Notes: generated by a model not told the origin, from the sequence alone. Positions 35,973-42,994 are shown, numbered from the stretch's first letter. The stretch is 42,994 nt of DNA from an uncultured Prevotella sp. (GCA_905236815.1 CAJOPE010000069.1:1-42994); one strand, 5' to 3'. Program-made: numbers and translations.

Positions 35973-37451
35973 TCAAGCTTTTATATCCTTAGGATGCTTG
36001 CCATACTGCTGTTTAAAGCAGGTTGTAAAATAAGACGGAGTAGAGAAACCAACCTGATAAGCAACCTCTGATATCGTCAAGTCTGTGGTCATCAACAGTT
36101 GACGTGCACGCTCCAGTCGGGCTGTGCGCAACAGGTCGACAGGAGTGGTACCAGTGAAGGCCTTCACCTTGCGGTAGAGCTGCACGCGGCTCAGCCCAAC
36201 AATATCGCCTAAGTCTTCTATCTTCAAATCTGGATTAGTCATGTTCTCCTGGATAGCCTGACGTACATCCTGCATGAACTTCTGGTCGGGATTGAGTGAC
36301 TCTGATTGCTCTGCAGGTTGATCGTCAGCCTGTGGGGCAACAGCTTCTGCAGCTATTAAGCGATGCAACTGGCCGCGCGCTTTCTGAAGATAAATGATGC
36401 GGAAGAGAAGGAAGGCAAGGAGGAGCACGATGAATATCAGAAAGGCAATAACGACCTGCTGTGTACGATACTCCTTCAGATAGTTGTCAACCTTATTATA
36501 TATAGTCTCCAGATTCTGACTCTGATCCTCCATCTCCTCATTCTGAAGACTGGCAATCTCTGCCTCCTCACCCTCGATGATGGTTGACTGCAGATAATTG
36601 ATGCGCTCGTAAGGTTCGTCATTTAATATCTTCATTGCCAGCTTTACAATTTCCACGCCCTTGGTTGGATAAACGTATGTGGCAGTCATCTTGCCATTCT
36701 TCACAAACGAGATTCCCTCGTTCTCGCCTGGCAGACCATCGATCCCCACTGAGATGGCTTTCTGACCAACCTTGCTCAAGGCTCGCTGACCACCGAAAGC
36801 CTCTCGATCGTTATGTCCGAAAACAGCATCAAAGTGGTCGCCTTTGGCCACAAGCGCCTGGGTAAGTTTCTCGGCAGTCTCCGTTGTCCAGTCACCTTCT
36901 ACAGTGGTGATCTGTATGCCCGGAAAGGCTTTCATCGCTTTCTGGAATCCAGCATGGCGATCTTCTACTGGTGAGGAGCCCCTGATGCCGGTGATTTCGA
37001 GCACATGCCCCCTACCAGCCAAGGAAGAAGCCATGTAGTTGGCAACCAAACGGCCAACCTCCTGGTTGTCTGAACCGATATAAGCAGTAAAGTCTGAGGA
37101 ATTGGTCTTGCGGTCGTAAAGAATCACAGGGATACCCTGCTTATAGGCACGGCTCACAGCAGGAGCCACTGTCTTCATATCGCTTGGCGCTACCACAAGC
37201 AGGCTTACCTTCTCACGGATAAAAGAATCAATCTGCTCAACCTGTTTTTCATTATTATTATCGGCAGAAGCAATAGAAATCTGAAGGTCGTCAAACAGGT
37301 ATTCACTAGTATGAAGCTCACGGTTGACCTTCTGACGCCAACCATCATTGCTGCACTGAGAAACTCCAATCCTATATTGTTTCTGTCGAGAGCAGGAGAA
37401 ACAGAACGACAAAATGCAGAGAAGTAATAAAAGCCTTACCGAATTCTTCAT
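35973..37451 (-). CDS. Membrane one-component regulator: periplasmic sugar-binding domain fused to AraC-type DNA-binding domain
   Basis: The protein has 492 residues. An N-terminal signal or anchor segment (1-20) is followed by a periplasmic LacI/RbsB-type (Peripla_BP_4) ligand domain (about 26-300; AYIGSDNQEVGRLVANYM, FGHNDREAFGG). One membrane helix follows (about 333-354), then a charged linker and an AraC/HTH_18 domain (about 390-492; LEDLGDIVGLSRVQLYRKV-like helix and the ISEVAYQVGFSTPSYFTTCF signature). There is no histidine kinase or receiver domain between membrane helix and DNA-binding domain. The levan locus of B. thetaiotaomicron is controlled by a hybrid two-component protein (BT1754) with a similar ligand domain that senses fructose, so fructose sensing is a fair inference. 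Its own -7 box is at 37472-37479. Confidence 0.9.
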   Translation of the reverse strand: MKNSVRLLLLLCILSFCFSCSRQKQYRIGVSQCSNDGWRQKVNRELHTSEYLFDDLQISIASADNNNEKQVEQIDSFIREKVSLLVVAPSDMKTVAPAVSRAYKQGIPVILYDRKTNSSDFTAYIGSDNQEVGRLVANYMASSLAGRGHVLEITGIRGSSPVEDRHAGFQKAMKAFPGIQITTVEGDWTTETAEKLTQALVAKGDHFDAVFGHNDREAFGGQRALSKVGQKAISVGIDGLPGENEGISFVKNGKMTATYVYPTKGVEIVKLAMKILNDEPYERINYLQSTIIEGEEAEIASLQNEEMEDQSQNLETIYNKVDNYLKEYRTQQVVIAFLIFIVLLLAFLLFRIIYLQKARGQLHRLIAAEAVAPQADDQPAEQSESLNPDQKFMQDVRQAIQENMTNPDLKIEDLGDIVGLSRVQLYRKVKAFTGTTPVDLLRTARLERARQLLMTTDLTISEVAYQVGFSTPSYFTTCFKQQYGKHPKDIKA

Positions 37452-37471
37452 AATTGCTTATTAAACTGACG

Positions 37472-37479
37472 CAAAGATA
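37472..37479 (-). promoter_or_regulatory. -7 box TATCTTTG of the regulator gene
   Basis: TATCTTTGC on the minus strand, 21 bases before the regulator ATG; no copy of the operator is near it, so basal expression is likely constitutive. Confidence 0.65.
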
Positions 37480-37533
37480 GAAATTATTCTGCAAAATACT
37501 GTAATTGTTCACGAAAATATCCCTCTTTTGACG

Positions 37534-37570
37534 CCAAGAGGGTACCATCTTCGCGATGATACCCTCTTGG
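37534..37570 (-). terminator. Strong hairpin between the orphan promoter and the regulator
   Basis: CCAAGAGGGTA (37534-37544) and TACCCTCTTGG (37560-37570) pair perfectly, and CATC/GATG extends the stem inward with one mismatch. No clear T-tract follows on either strand. It could end or stabilise the transcript from the 37,728 promoter. Confidence 0.55.
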
Positions 37571-37718
37571 TGTGTGCATGGGTCATAAATCTTGGGTTAA
37601 AATCTACCTAACTAAATACCAATATTCTGAAACTAACTAAAAACCTATCAAAACTTACGAATAACTATTGATTCACCTGAAATATATGATTTGAAGCGAT
37701 GCATTGTTTTGAATGCGA
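37571..37718 (-). ncRNA. Putative leader or small RNA of the fructan regulon
   Basis: A promoter at 37721-37728 (minus) with the fructan operator would make a transcript from about 37,715 through the hairpin at 37570-37534, about 180 bases. No gene of normal size lies in it. The only frame with an ATG is an 18-codon one (37704-37648, MHRFKSYISGESIVIRKF). It may be a regulated small RNA, a long leader of the regulator mRNA, or the remains of a lost gene. The whole 37452-37860 gap holds nothing else I can see. Confidence 0.4.
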
Positions 37719-37720
37719 TG

Positions 37721-37802
37721 CAAAGGTATGGCTTTTCTGCAAAACTTGCCGACAATTAACGTTCATCGGCTATCACAATTGTTACATGAAACAAAATTTG
37801 AG
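37721..37802 (-). promoter_or_regulatory. Third fructan operator and -7 box (orphan promoter)
   Basis: The operator block 37778-37795 is identical over 18 bases to the one at susC. The -7 box TACCTTTG (37721-37728) lies 57 bases from the CATGAAACAA start, exactly as at susC and the transporter. It faces the regulator gene. Confidence 0.65.
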
Positions 37803-37860
37803 TCTTTTTGGGTTAAATGAAACTGGATTTACATGCATATTGTGCTCAGAATAGAATCTG

Positions 37861-39708
37861 TCAGCAATATCTTCTATGCAGTGCATCATCAATGTCCTCG
37901 TAGTTGCCTTTTCGTGCTACCTCGAATTCACGGTTGGCATAGGACGAGCCGCCATATTGAGTGAAAACAGAGGTGATGGTTCGCATCACTTGGGCATGTC
38001 GAGGAATGAATTGCTCTACCTCGTCTTTACGGGCAAGTGTAGATGTTGGTTTTAGGCCTGTGCCAGAATATGCTGTCTTTCGTGAAAGAGTGTGCATATC
38101 ATTCATGATGACATACTTCGTAGCAAGTTGTAAGCGAAGTGCTGCATCATTATTTTCGGCATTGTTTGTTGCCTTCAGCCATAGCAGTCTGTCTGCATCC
38201 GTCAGCTCACATTTCAGTGCATCAATATCACGGCAACCTTTGAAGTAGACCGCTATTTCGAGATTGTTGTTAAGTTTCTTGCGGATAAGCACCTTGTTGA
38301 TTTCTGTTCCTTCAGGAAGCTTTCCATGTCGTACGCATTCCGCAGATAGCTTCTTGCGGTATGCCTCGAAGATCTCACGATGAAAGGCGAATACCGCTAA
38401 TCTGATGGTTGTGTCGTTTCGCTCTTCATCGGTCTTGGCGTGCTGATACCAGGAATATTGATTTTCTGAAATTGCACGAGTATACTCGGTACCATTCAGG
38501 TTCATCAAGATGATAGGTACTTTCCCGTCCATGAAGACTTTGGCAGTGAATAGCTTGCGATAGATATCCAATGCTTGATCTGAAGTGCGAGTCTTTGTCT
38601 TCTTTGCTTTCTGTTCAGACTGCTTCTGCATGAAGCTCGAGAAGTCTATGAGCTCGTTAAGTCGCATGACTTTGCTGCCATCCATAGCTATCTTATGCTT
38701 GTGGTCAACGATGCTGTATCCACGCACAACCCCGTTCTTGTCTTTCTGAAAACAGATCTCTATGCCGAGTTTCTTGTGTAGCTCTGCAAGGAACCAGTTC
38801 ATTTGGTACTGCTGTTCTGTAGTCAATGGAGTACCATTGGCCTTCTTCAGTTTGTTGACATTGACATGTTTCTTGACAGCATCAGTCTGAAGATCCTTTT
38901 TGGTCTTGGCCTTGGTTTTCTTTGGTTGGGTCTCCTTTTCGTTGAGGCTGTTGGTTCGGAATTTAATGAAAGTGGCTTTAAGCTGTTTCTCCGATTTAGC
39001 TCTGCGTTCCTTATCTACTAAATCGCTTTTCTGTTTGGCATGCTTAAGCACGTCGTCAATGGAGATTCGATATGCCTCTGCACCATTCCGGTAGATTACA
39101 AGCTCAGGCGTTGCATCTTCGGTGCGAGTGACCGTATAACCACAGGCCTTGATGATGTTACTAAACTGGCCTTCGGTGAGGAAACTGTATGATAGCATCT
39201 TCCGGATATCCTGACTGATATCCTCGTTCAGCAGTTGGTTGGTAGTACGATTCATGCGCGGCTCATCCTGATGATCAGAGATGGCATACCCCTTCTTGTT
39301 GATGCGTGACGACAAAATGTGTATATGGTTGTTGTCGGTATCGCGGTGATAATAGATGAAGTAAGGCTGTTGTCCGTATCCGAACTTTTCCATGAATTGT
39401 CGTGCGAAGTTGGTCAGTTGCTCTGCATCCATCTCACGTTCTTTTACAGATACTGCAAGATGGAACTGCCATCGCTCTGTCGCCGTGTTGCAGGCCACAG
39501 AATGATCACGAAGGTACCGTTCTACCTCCTGCTTACAGTTGATGCCAGCCTGATGTAGCATGTTGATTCTGCGCTGAAAGCCCCCTTCCACGTTTCCCAT
39601 GAAAATGAGTTCAGCTACTCCTTTTTCAACCTTATCCTCATTATACTCAGCTCCAGGGAAACGGCACTTACTTCCCATGTTGAGCTTGATGACATTTACT
39701 TTAGCCAT
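37861..39708 (-). CDS. Relaxase/mobilization nuclease (PF03432 type)
   Basis: The protein has 615 residues. The N-terminal relaxase domain carries the metal-binding motif HRDTDNNHIH (121-130), the HxDxxNxHxH-like signature of MobP-type relaxases. After about residue 230 a Lys-rich linker and a large C-terminal region of unknown fold follow. It belongs to another relaxase family than the one at 19217-21187. Its start lies three bases after the stop codon of the MobC-like gene, so the two form a mobilization operon. No integrase of this second element is in the window. Confidence 0.9.
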   Translation of the reverse strand: MAKVNVIKLNMGSKCRFPGAEYNEDKVEKGVAELIFMGNVEGGFQRRINMLHQAGINCKQEVERYLRDHSVACNTATERWQFHLAVSVKEREMDAEQLTNFARQFMEKFGYGQQPYFIYYHRDTDNNHIHILSSRINKKGYAISDHQDEPRMNRTTNQLLNEDISQDIRKMLSYSFLTEGQFSNIIKACGYTVTRTEDATPELVIYRNGAEAYRISIDDVLKHAKQKSDLVDKERRAKSEKQLKATFIKFRTNSLNEKETQPKKTKAKTKKDLQTDAVKKHVNVNKLKKANGTPLTTEQQYQMNWFLAELHKKLGIEICFQKDKNGVVRGYSIVDHKHKIAMDGSKVMRLNELIDFSSFMQKQSEQKAKKTKTRTSDQALDIYRKLFTAKVFMDGKVPIILMNLNGTEYTRAISENQYSWYQHAKTDEERNDTTIRLAVFAFHREIFEAYRKKLSAECVRHGKLPEGTEINKVLIRKKLNNNLEIAVYFKGCRDIDALKCELTDADRLLWLKATNNAENNDAALRLQLATKYVIMNDMHTLSRKTAYSGTGLKPTSTLARKDEVEQFIPRHAQVMRTITSVFTQYGGSSYANREFEVARKGNYEDIDDALHRRYC

Positions 39709-39711
39709 AGC

Positions 39712-40182
39712 CTACTTGTGTTTGGTGATAAAGGCATATCGAAGTTCTGCAACGGCAGAGCGAATGCTGTTGAGTTGTTTAATCCCGTAACAGATTGTAT
39801 TAATGTCTTCATCCAGAAGAGCATCTGGGGAGTTTCTACATTTCAGGTTGATCTTATGGGTAGCCTGATTGATGTTTACCCCAATTTTGTGTAGCTCATC
39901 AAGGATGGCCTTCGTCATGTCATTGAACTTCTTCAGCTCGGCAATGACTTGAGGAGAGGTGGATACAGTTGTGAAGTCTTCTGTTGCCTCTGGCTCACTG
40001 TTGAGTAGTTGCATGAAATCGCAGTGATATACAGCAAATCGGATGGTAGCACTGATGTTGCCATCGAAATAGGTATCTGCTGCCTTCTTGAAGAACTTTC
40101 GGACTTCCTTGGTGACCTTCAGTTGAATAGGAGCAGCCTTCAGCTTGCCGGCACTCCTGTTGTGTGTGGTACTTGTTGACAT
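39712..40182 (-). CDS. MobC-like relaxosome accessory protein
   Basis: From the ATG at 40182 (MSTSTTHNRSAGKL) the protein has 156 residues; an upstream in-frame start at 40242 is less likely because that stretch reads as leader sequence. The N-terminal part (about 20-60) suits a ribbon-helix-helix DNA-binding fold. The C-terminal part has the MobC/BmgB-type signature LHKIGVNINQATHKINL (about 100-116). Such proteins bind oriT and help the relaxase nick it. The oriT candidate lies directly upstream. Confidence 0.82.
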   Translation of the reverse strand: MSTSTTHNRSAGKLKAAPIQLKVTKEVRKFFKKAADTYFDGNISATIRFAVYHCDFMQLLNSEPEATEDFTTVSTSPQVIAELKKFNDMTKAILDELHKIGVNINQATHKINLKCRNSPDALLDEDINTICYGIKQLNSIRSAVAELRYAFITKHK

Positions 40183-40239
40183 ATACTTGATAATCTTGTG
40201 GTTAATGAAAGCGAGTTTCGAGCTTACATGATTCCATCC

Positions 40240-40315
40240 CAAGGGGTGGCAGGATCGCCGTGGTCATGACCATCGGCATATCCTGCAATACCCCTTGTAT
40301 AGAGACAGTGCTATA
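40240..40315. other. Nested-palindrome oriT candidate
   Basis: The outer arms CAAGGGGT..CAGGAT (40240-40255) and ATCCTG..ACCCCTTG (40280-40297) enclose GCCG-TGGTCATGACCA-T-CGGC (40257-40277), whose centre is a perfect 12-base palindrome. A further hairpin GTATAG/CTATAC follows (40297-40315). Such a structure just upstream of mobC-relaxase genes is the expected place for oriT. Confidence 0.55.
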
Positions 40316-40389
40316 CGGTCTTGTCCATTGGATGGTCATTTTTGATTTATGTGAATTACGTATTTGCATATTATTGATTTATATGAATT

Positions 40390-40505
40390 TGATATTATAG
40401 GTTTATAACTCTATAGCCTTATAAGTATATCAGTTTATAGGTTGATAGGTTTATAAGTTTATCTTTGTATCAGCTGATAGAAATATCAAATGATAGGTTT
40501 ATCAA
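40390..40505. repeat. ATAGGTTTAT repeats with exact 48-base period
   Basis: The decamer occurs at 40397-40406, 40445-40454 and 40493-40502, each 48 bases apart, with a degenerate copy ATAGGTTGAT at 40437. The stretch is very A/T-rich, as in iteron or relaxosome-binding regions. Together with the oriT candidate it fills the 343-base gap 40183-40525. Confidence 0.5.
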
Positions 40506-40525
40506 TTTTCAGGATTATCAGCCTG

Positions 40526-41158
40526 TTACTTACTCAATGAACTCGTTTTGCCACGCAGATAATCTTCATAGCTAATGGCATTTGCTCTGTCACGGGCGTC
40601 TTTCTGTTCATTGATGAGTTGTTGTCGTTCGCGCTTAATGGCAGCCAACTGTTGAGTGCGCTCTTTTCGGAATTCTCCAAGGAAAGCAGCGCTGATACGG
40701 CGCAGATCGAATGTCTGGTAATCAGTGGTGCCAAAGATGCCGGCAGCATAACCTGCAAAGAATACCATCAACTCTGTCAGCTTGTAAGTTGACATGGTTG
40801 CCGCGAGCAGCGAAGCGAAGGCCTTGATCTCGTCAACCACTCCTGTATCTTTGGATGAAGAAAGTTGGAAGATTGCCACCAACTGAACTCTTATCCAATG
40901 CACAGCTGCCCCATTGCCGTAGATACGATCCAATGAGCTGAGCGTGGGACAGACCGCAAGATAGGCACGAGTGGAGTGGGAGAGAGCATAGCTCCAGAAT
41001 CTCGGGCAGTAGGCCAGCTCCATCTCTTCTCGTGAAGGATACTTGGCTAAGAATTGTTTGTCAGCTTCAATAGTCGATGAGGCTGGCAACTGCGTATTCA
41101 TTGGCACTCTGCTTGGCAGAGACTGCGGAATGATTTCCTTGATTGTCTTTGTTTCCAT
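40526..41158 (-). CDS. Mobile-element protein of unknown function
   Basis: From the ATG at 41158 (METKTIKEIIPQ) the protein has 210 residues; the frame is open further upstream but would run fully inside the neighbouring gene. The central part (about 50-170) is helical and rich in Ala and aromatic residues (FWSYALSHSTRAYLAVCPTL). The C-terminal part is a charged helix (ERTQQLAAIKRERQQLINEQ). I do not recognise the family. Its start overlaps the end of the upstream replication-like gene by 92 bases in another frame, which points to coupled translation. Position suggests a plasmid or element maintenance role. Confidence 0.6.
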   Translation of the reverse strand: METKTIKEIIPQSLPSRVPMNTQLPASSTIEADKQFLAKYPSREEMELAYCPRFWSYALSHSTRAYLAVCPTLSSLDRIYGNGAAVHWIRVQLVAIFQLSSSKDTGVVDEIKAFASLLAATMSTYKLTELMVFFAGYAAGIFGTTDYQTFDLRRISAAFLGEFRKERTQQLAAIKRERQQLINEQKDARDRANAISYEDYLRGKTSSLSK

Positions 41159-41816
41159 AGTAGCTTCTTTCTCTGTGTGCCCATTCGTCAACCTTGGTCT
41201 TCCAGTCGTTGATTGGTTTTCCGTTTTTTGTCTTCCAACCAGACTTGGAATAATACTCATAGAAGCGAATGGAATTCACTTGATAATTATGTTCCTGAAT
41301 ATAATCATTGACCTCTTCCTGTGTTGGAGGTTTGACAACAACAACTGATACCTTTTCCTGATCAGCAGGCAGAATGATGTTTTCTTGACCTTCTTCAAAA
41401 GTTTCTTTATATTCTTTCTTAGGGGTATAAGGGGACCTTCTTTCTGCCGTTTTGTGTTGCTCTTTGTGTTGGGCAGTGTGTTGGATGTCGTGTTGGAAAG
41501 TCTCTGCAATACCCTGGTAAGTATCGTAATTACAGATACTTATGGTTAGAGAAGGGTGTGTTGAATACTGTGTTATCTTGTGTGCTGAAATCAGTGTAGC
41601 CATGGCTGTACGGATGTTCTGTACGGTAAGTCCTGTTTCCAGAGCCAGCTTGCGATATGACGAACGACACATTCCCCGCTTCTCCTTACCCTCATCCTTG
41701 TAGTATGCCTTGAGGATGAGGTGCAAGAAGAGCGCTTTGGCTTTCTGGTCCATGTAGATCTCGTCGTACATGAACGACCGAGGCAGTTTGATGAATCCTT
41801 CGTATGGCATAGGCAC
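41067..41816 (-). CDS. Replication-initiation-like / DnaD-like helix-turn-helix protein
   Basis: The protein has 249 residues. The N-terminal ~110 residues read as a winged-helix domain (FIKLPRSFMYDEIYMDQKAK, then YRKLALETGLTVQNIRTAMA), as in phage and element replication proteins. A Lys/Glu-rich linker follows. The C-terminal motif (FYEYYSKSGWKTKNGKPIND, WKTKVDEWA, about 192-222) is typical of DnaD-like and replisome-organizer proteins. It would help replicate the excised element, but a purely regulatory role is possible. It lies four bases after the small HTH gene. Confidence 0.6.
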   Translation of the reverse strand: MPMPYEGFIKLPRSFMYDEIYMDQKAKALFLHLILKAYYKDEGKEKRGMCRSSYRKLALETGLTVQNIRTAMATLISAHKITQYSTHPSLTISICNYDTYQGIAETFQHDIQHTAQHKEQHKTAERRSPYTPKKEYKETFEEGQENIILPADQEKVSVVVVKPPTQEEVNDYIQEHNYQVNSIRFYEYYSKSGWKTKNGKPINDWKTKVDEWAHRERSYYGNKDNQGNHSAVSAKQSANEYAVASLIDY

Positions 41817-41820
41817 CTCC

Positions 41821-42147
41821 TTACTTTGCTGAGATATAATGCTCTGCCATGAAGCTTTCCAAGTCAGAACGCTTCACGTAGATTTTTCTGCCTATTTGAA
41901 TGAATGGAATCAGTCTGCGGTCGCGATAGGTCTGCCAGGTCTTTTGACAGATTCCGAGCATCTTTCGGGCATTCTCTGATTCAATGAATTCGTCAGAATT
42001 ATTGCCGGATCGCATGTCCCGAAGTGTCTGCTTGATTTCATTCAGCTCTGACATCATGTTCTCCACGACCACTTGTGGAAGGAGAACCATGACTGTCTGT
42101 TGTGCAAAACTTGGTTGCTGAGAAAGGTAGTTATCCTTTGTTTCCAT
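41821..42147 (-). CDS. Excisionase-like HTH_17 DNA-binding protein
   Basis: The protein has 108 residues. A helical N-terminus (1-48) is followed by an HTH_17 domain (about 53-105: FIESENARKMLGICQKTWQT, then RRLIPFIQIGRKIYVKRSDL). It has the same domain plan as the protein at 17871-18257 in the first element, though the sequences differ. It is the first gene of the operon running to the relaxase, with a -7 box at 42206-42213, and it probably regulates that operon or assists excision. Confidence 0.8.
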   Translation of the reverse strand: METKDNYLSQQPSFAQQTVMVLLPQVVVENMMSELNEIKQTLRDMRSGNNSDEFIESENARKMLGICQKTWQTYRDRRLIPFIQIGRKIYVKRSDLESFMAEHYISAK

Positions 42148-42205
42148 TGCAATACTTCAGACTACCCAGTTGGCAACATGCCCACCTTTGTTCTGATAGA
42201 TGTTG

Positions 42206-42213
42206 CAAATATA
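42206..42213 (-). promoter_or_regulatory. -7 box TATATTTG of the second element's operon
   Basis: TATATTTGC on the minus strand, about 59 bases before the HTH gene start at 42147. Confidence 0.55.
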
Positions 42214-42250
42214 AAAGGATAGTTTTGAATGTAAAAACAACAAAAATAAT

Positions 42251-42280
42251 AAAAATGCAACTTGTATTTGTTGCATTTTT
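42251..42280 (-). terminator. Rho-independent-type terminator
   Basis: AAAAATGCAAC (42251-42261) and GTTGCATTTTT (42270-42280) are perfect 11-base arms with an 8-base loop. On the minus strand the hairpin is followed by ATTATTTTTGTTGTTTTT. It ends the gene at 42377-42961. Confidence 0.65.
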
Positions 42281-42376
42281 AGAACAATATAAAAATGTGT
42301 TTATGCCTTTATTGTTGTAGAATTTCAACTGTCTTAATGTTTAATAAAATTAACAATATTGTAGAAGGCATGCATA

Positions 42377-42961
42377 CTATTCCTGTTGATTTCCTTCTTC
42401 TTGTTTTTCCCAGTAGTGTAGCAGGGCTTGTTTGCGAAGACTCTTGATATAAGCGACAGGAGCATCCTTTCGATCAGATTTCTCCCAGCGGGAAATGAGA
42501 TTTTCATCTATCATGCAAAATTCCTTTAAGCACTCAACAATTACTCTGCATGCTTCGTTAGTATTAGGATTTCCACATACTTCAAAAGCCAACATGGCAA
42601 TTTGAAGCCTTTCATTCTTTCGGGGTGTTTTATTAAGTTCTTGAGATAGCTCATCACATTCGTCTTTGAGGAATTCTATTTCCTCATTGAGCTCTTCTAA
42701 AGAAATATCTTCTTCAGTATTGTCTGTTGATGCTTCCCCATCCTGGGAGTCATTTTTGATTCGCCCCTCATCTTCATCTTGATCTTCATATATGCATGGG
42801 GCGATGCCTTCGGCATAATGTGAAAAGAATTTTCTTCTTATTAGTAGTTCGAGTTCTTTGACGACATCTTTGTTTGTTATCTTGGAACTGAATCTGCCTC
42901 CAATAACTATACTAAAGTTTCCCACTTGCCATTTTACCGGCTTTCGCGAATAATCAAACAT
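42377..42961 (-). CDS. Hypothetical protein with acidic coiled-coil segment
   Basis: The protein has 194 residues. Its N-terminal part (1-55) is mixed alpha/beta in appearance, followed by an acidic, Glu/Asp-rich stretch (about 58-112) with coiled-coil character and a helical C-terminus (about 115-190, LQIAMLAFEVCGNPNTNEAC). There is no signal peptide and no known motif. It lies upstream of the second element's operon with its own terminator, so it may be an element accessory gene. The start at 42961 is near the window end and its promoter is not fully visible. Confidence 0.6.
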   Translation of the reverse strand: MFDYSRKPVKWQVGNFSIVIGGRFSSKITNKDVVKELELLIRRKFFSHYAEGIAPCIYEDQDEDEGRIKNDSQDGEASTDNTEEDISLEELNEEIEFLKDECDELSQELNKTPRKNERLQIAMLAFEVCGNPNTNEACRVIVECLKEFCMIDENLISRWEKSDRKDAPVAYIKSLRKQALLHYWEKQEEGNQQE

Positions 42962-42994
42962 TGCAATATACTGATTGACAATCTATTAACATTT

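Noticed and set aside
35973..37451. Hybrid two-component sensor
   Set aside because: No histidine kinase, ATPase or receiver domain fits between the single membrane helix and the AraC domain; the protein is far too short.
40460..40467. Plus-strand TATCTTTG promoter inside the 48-base repeats
   Set aside because: No plus-strand gene follows, and the A/T-rich repeats make a chance match likely.
40397..40502. CRISPR array
   Set aside because: The repeats are only ten bases, the intervening sequence is A/T-rich and itself repeat-like, and no cas gene is present.

Overview
The window looks like a chromosomal segment of a gut or oral Bacteroidota, most likely Prevotella/Segatella (S. copri-like). 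The reasons are the Bacteroidota -7 promoter box TAnnTTTG in front of most transcription units, the SusC/SusD pair, the BspA-type surface proteins with the 'YNLNGQRV...KGI.I..GKKV' tail, FecR/DUF4974-type sigma/anti-sigma genes and Bacteroides-type mobilization genes. I see no rRNA, tRNA or CRISPR array.

Layout. (1) 1-10.6 kb: two membrane proteins of unknown function, a DUF285-repeat secreted protein, a GH115 xylan alpha-glucuronidase, two tandem small BspA-like lipoproteins, and a BspA-like LRR gene whose 5' end is missing (cut near 10,620). (2) 10.6-13.9 kb: an AlbA_2/Schlafen-type regulator, then an ECF sigma factor and a FecR-like anti-sigma factor, followed by only the first 14 plausible codons of a third gene. 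(3) 13.9-21.3 kb: a mobilizable integrated element with an HTH protein, a tyrosine recombinase, an unknown membrane protein, an excisionase-like protein, an unknown protein, an oriT-like structured region and a MobV relaxase. (4) 21.3-23.7 kb, minus strand: an outer-membrane beta-barrel receptor without a start or signal peptide. It fits the orphan signal-peptide start at 13,822, so the sigma-operon receptor gene appears to have been split and inverted.

(5) 23.9-37.8 kb, minus strand: a complete fructan utilization locus. In transcription order it runs SusC, SusD, a surface glycan-binding lipoprotein, a lipoprotein GH32, a periplasmic-type GH32, an MFS sugar transporter and a PfkB fructokinase. 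This is the same order as the B. thetaiotaomicron levan locus BT1763-BT1757. Upstream lies a membrane regulator that joins a LacI/RbsB-type periplasmic sugar-binding domain directly to an AraC-type DNA-binding domain, without the kinase and receiver modules of a hybrid two-component system. The transporter gene carries an in-frame TAG.

Three copies of one ~25-bp motif (core CATGAAACAA, ending TTTTTG) occur at the same distance, 57 bp, from three -7 boxes: in front of susC, in front of the transporter-fructokinase pair, and in front of a promoter at 37,728 with no evident gene behind it. That third promoter would make a leader or small RNA ending in a strong hairpin upstream of the regulator. 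This fructan regulon is the most interesting system in the window.

(6) 37.9-43 kb, minus strand: part of a second mobilizable element with a different relaxase family, a MobC-like protein, a nested-palindrome oriT candidate, decamer repeats at an exact 48-bp period, a replication-like protein and an HTH protein. The fructan locus therefore sits between two mobilization modules.

All calls come from reading the sequence and from knowledge of protein families; no database search was run.
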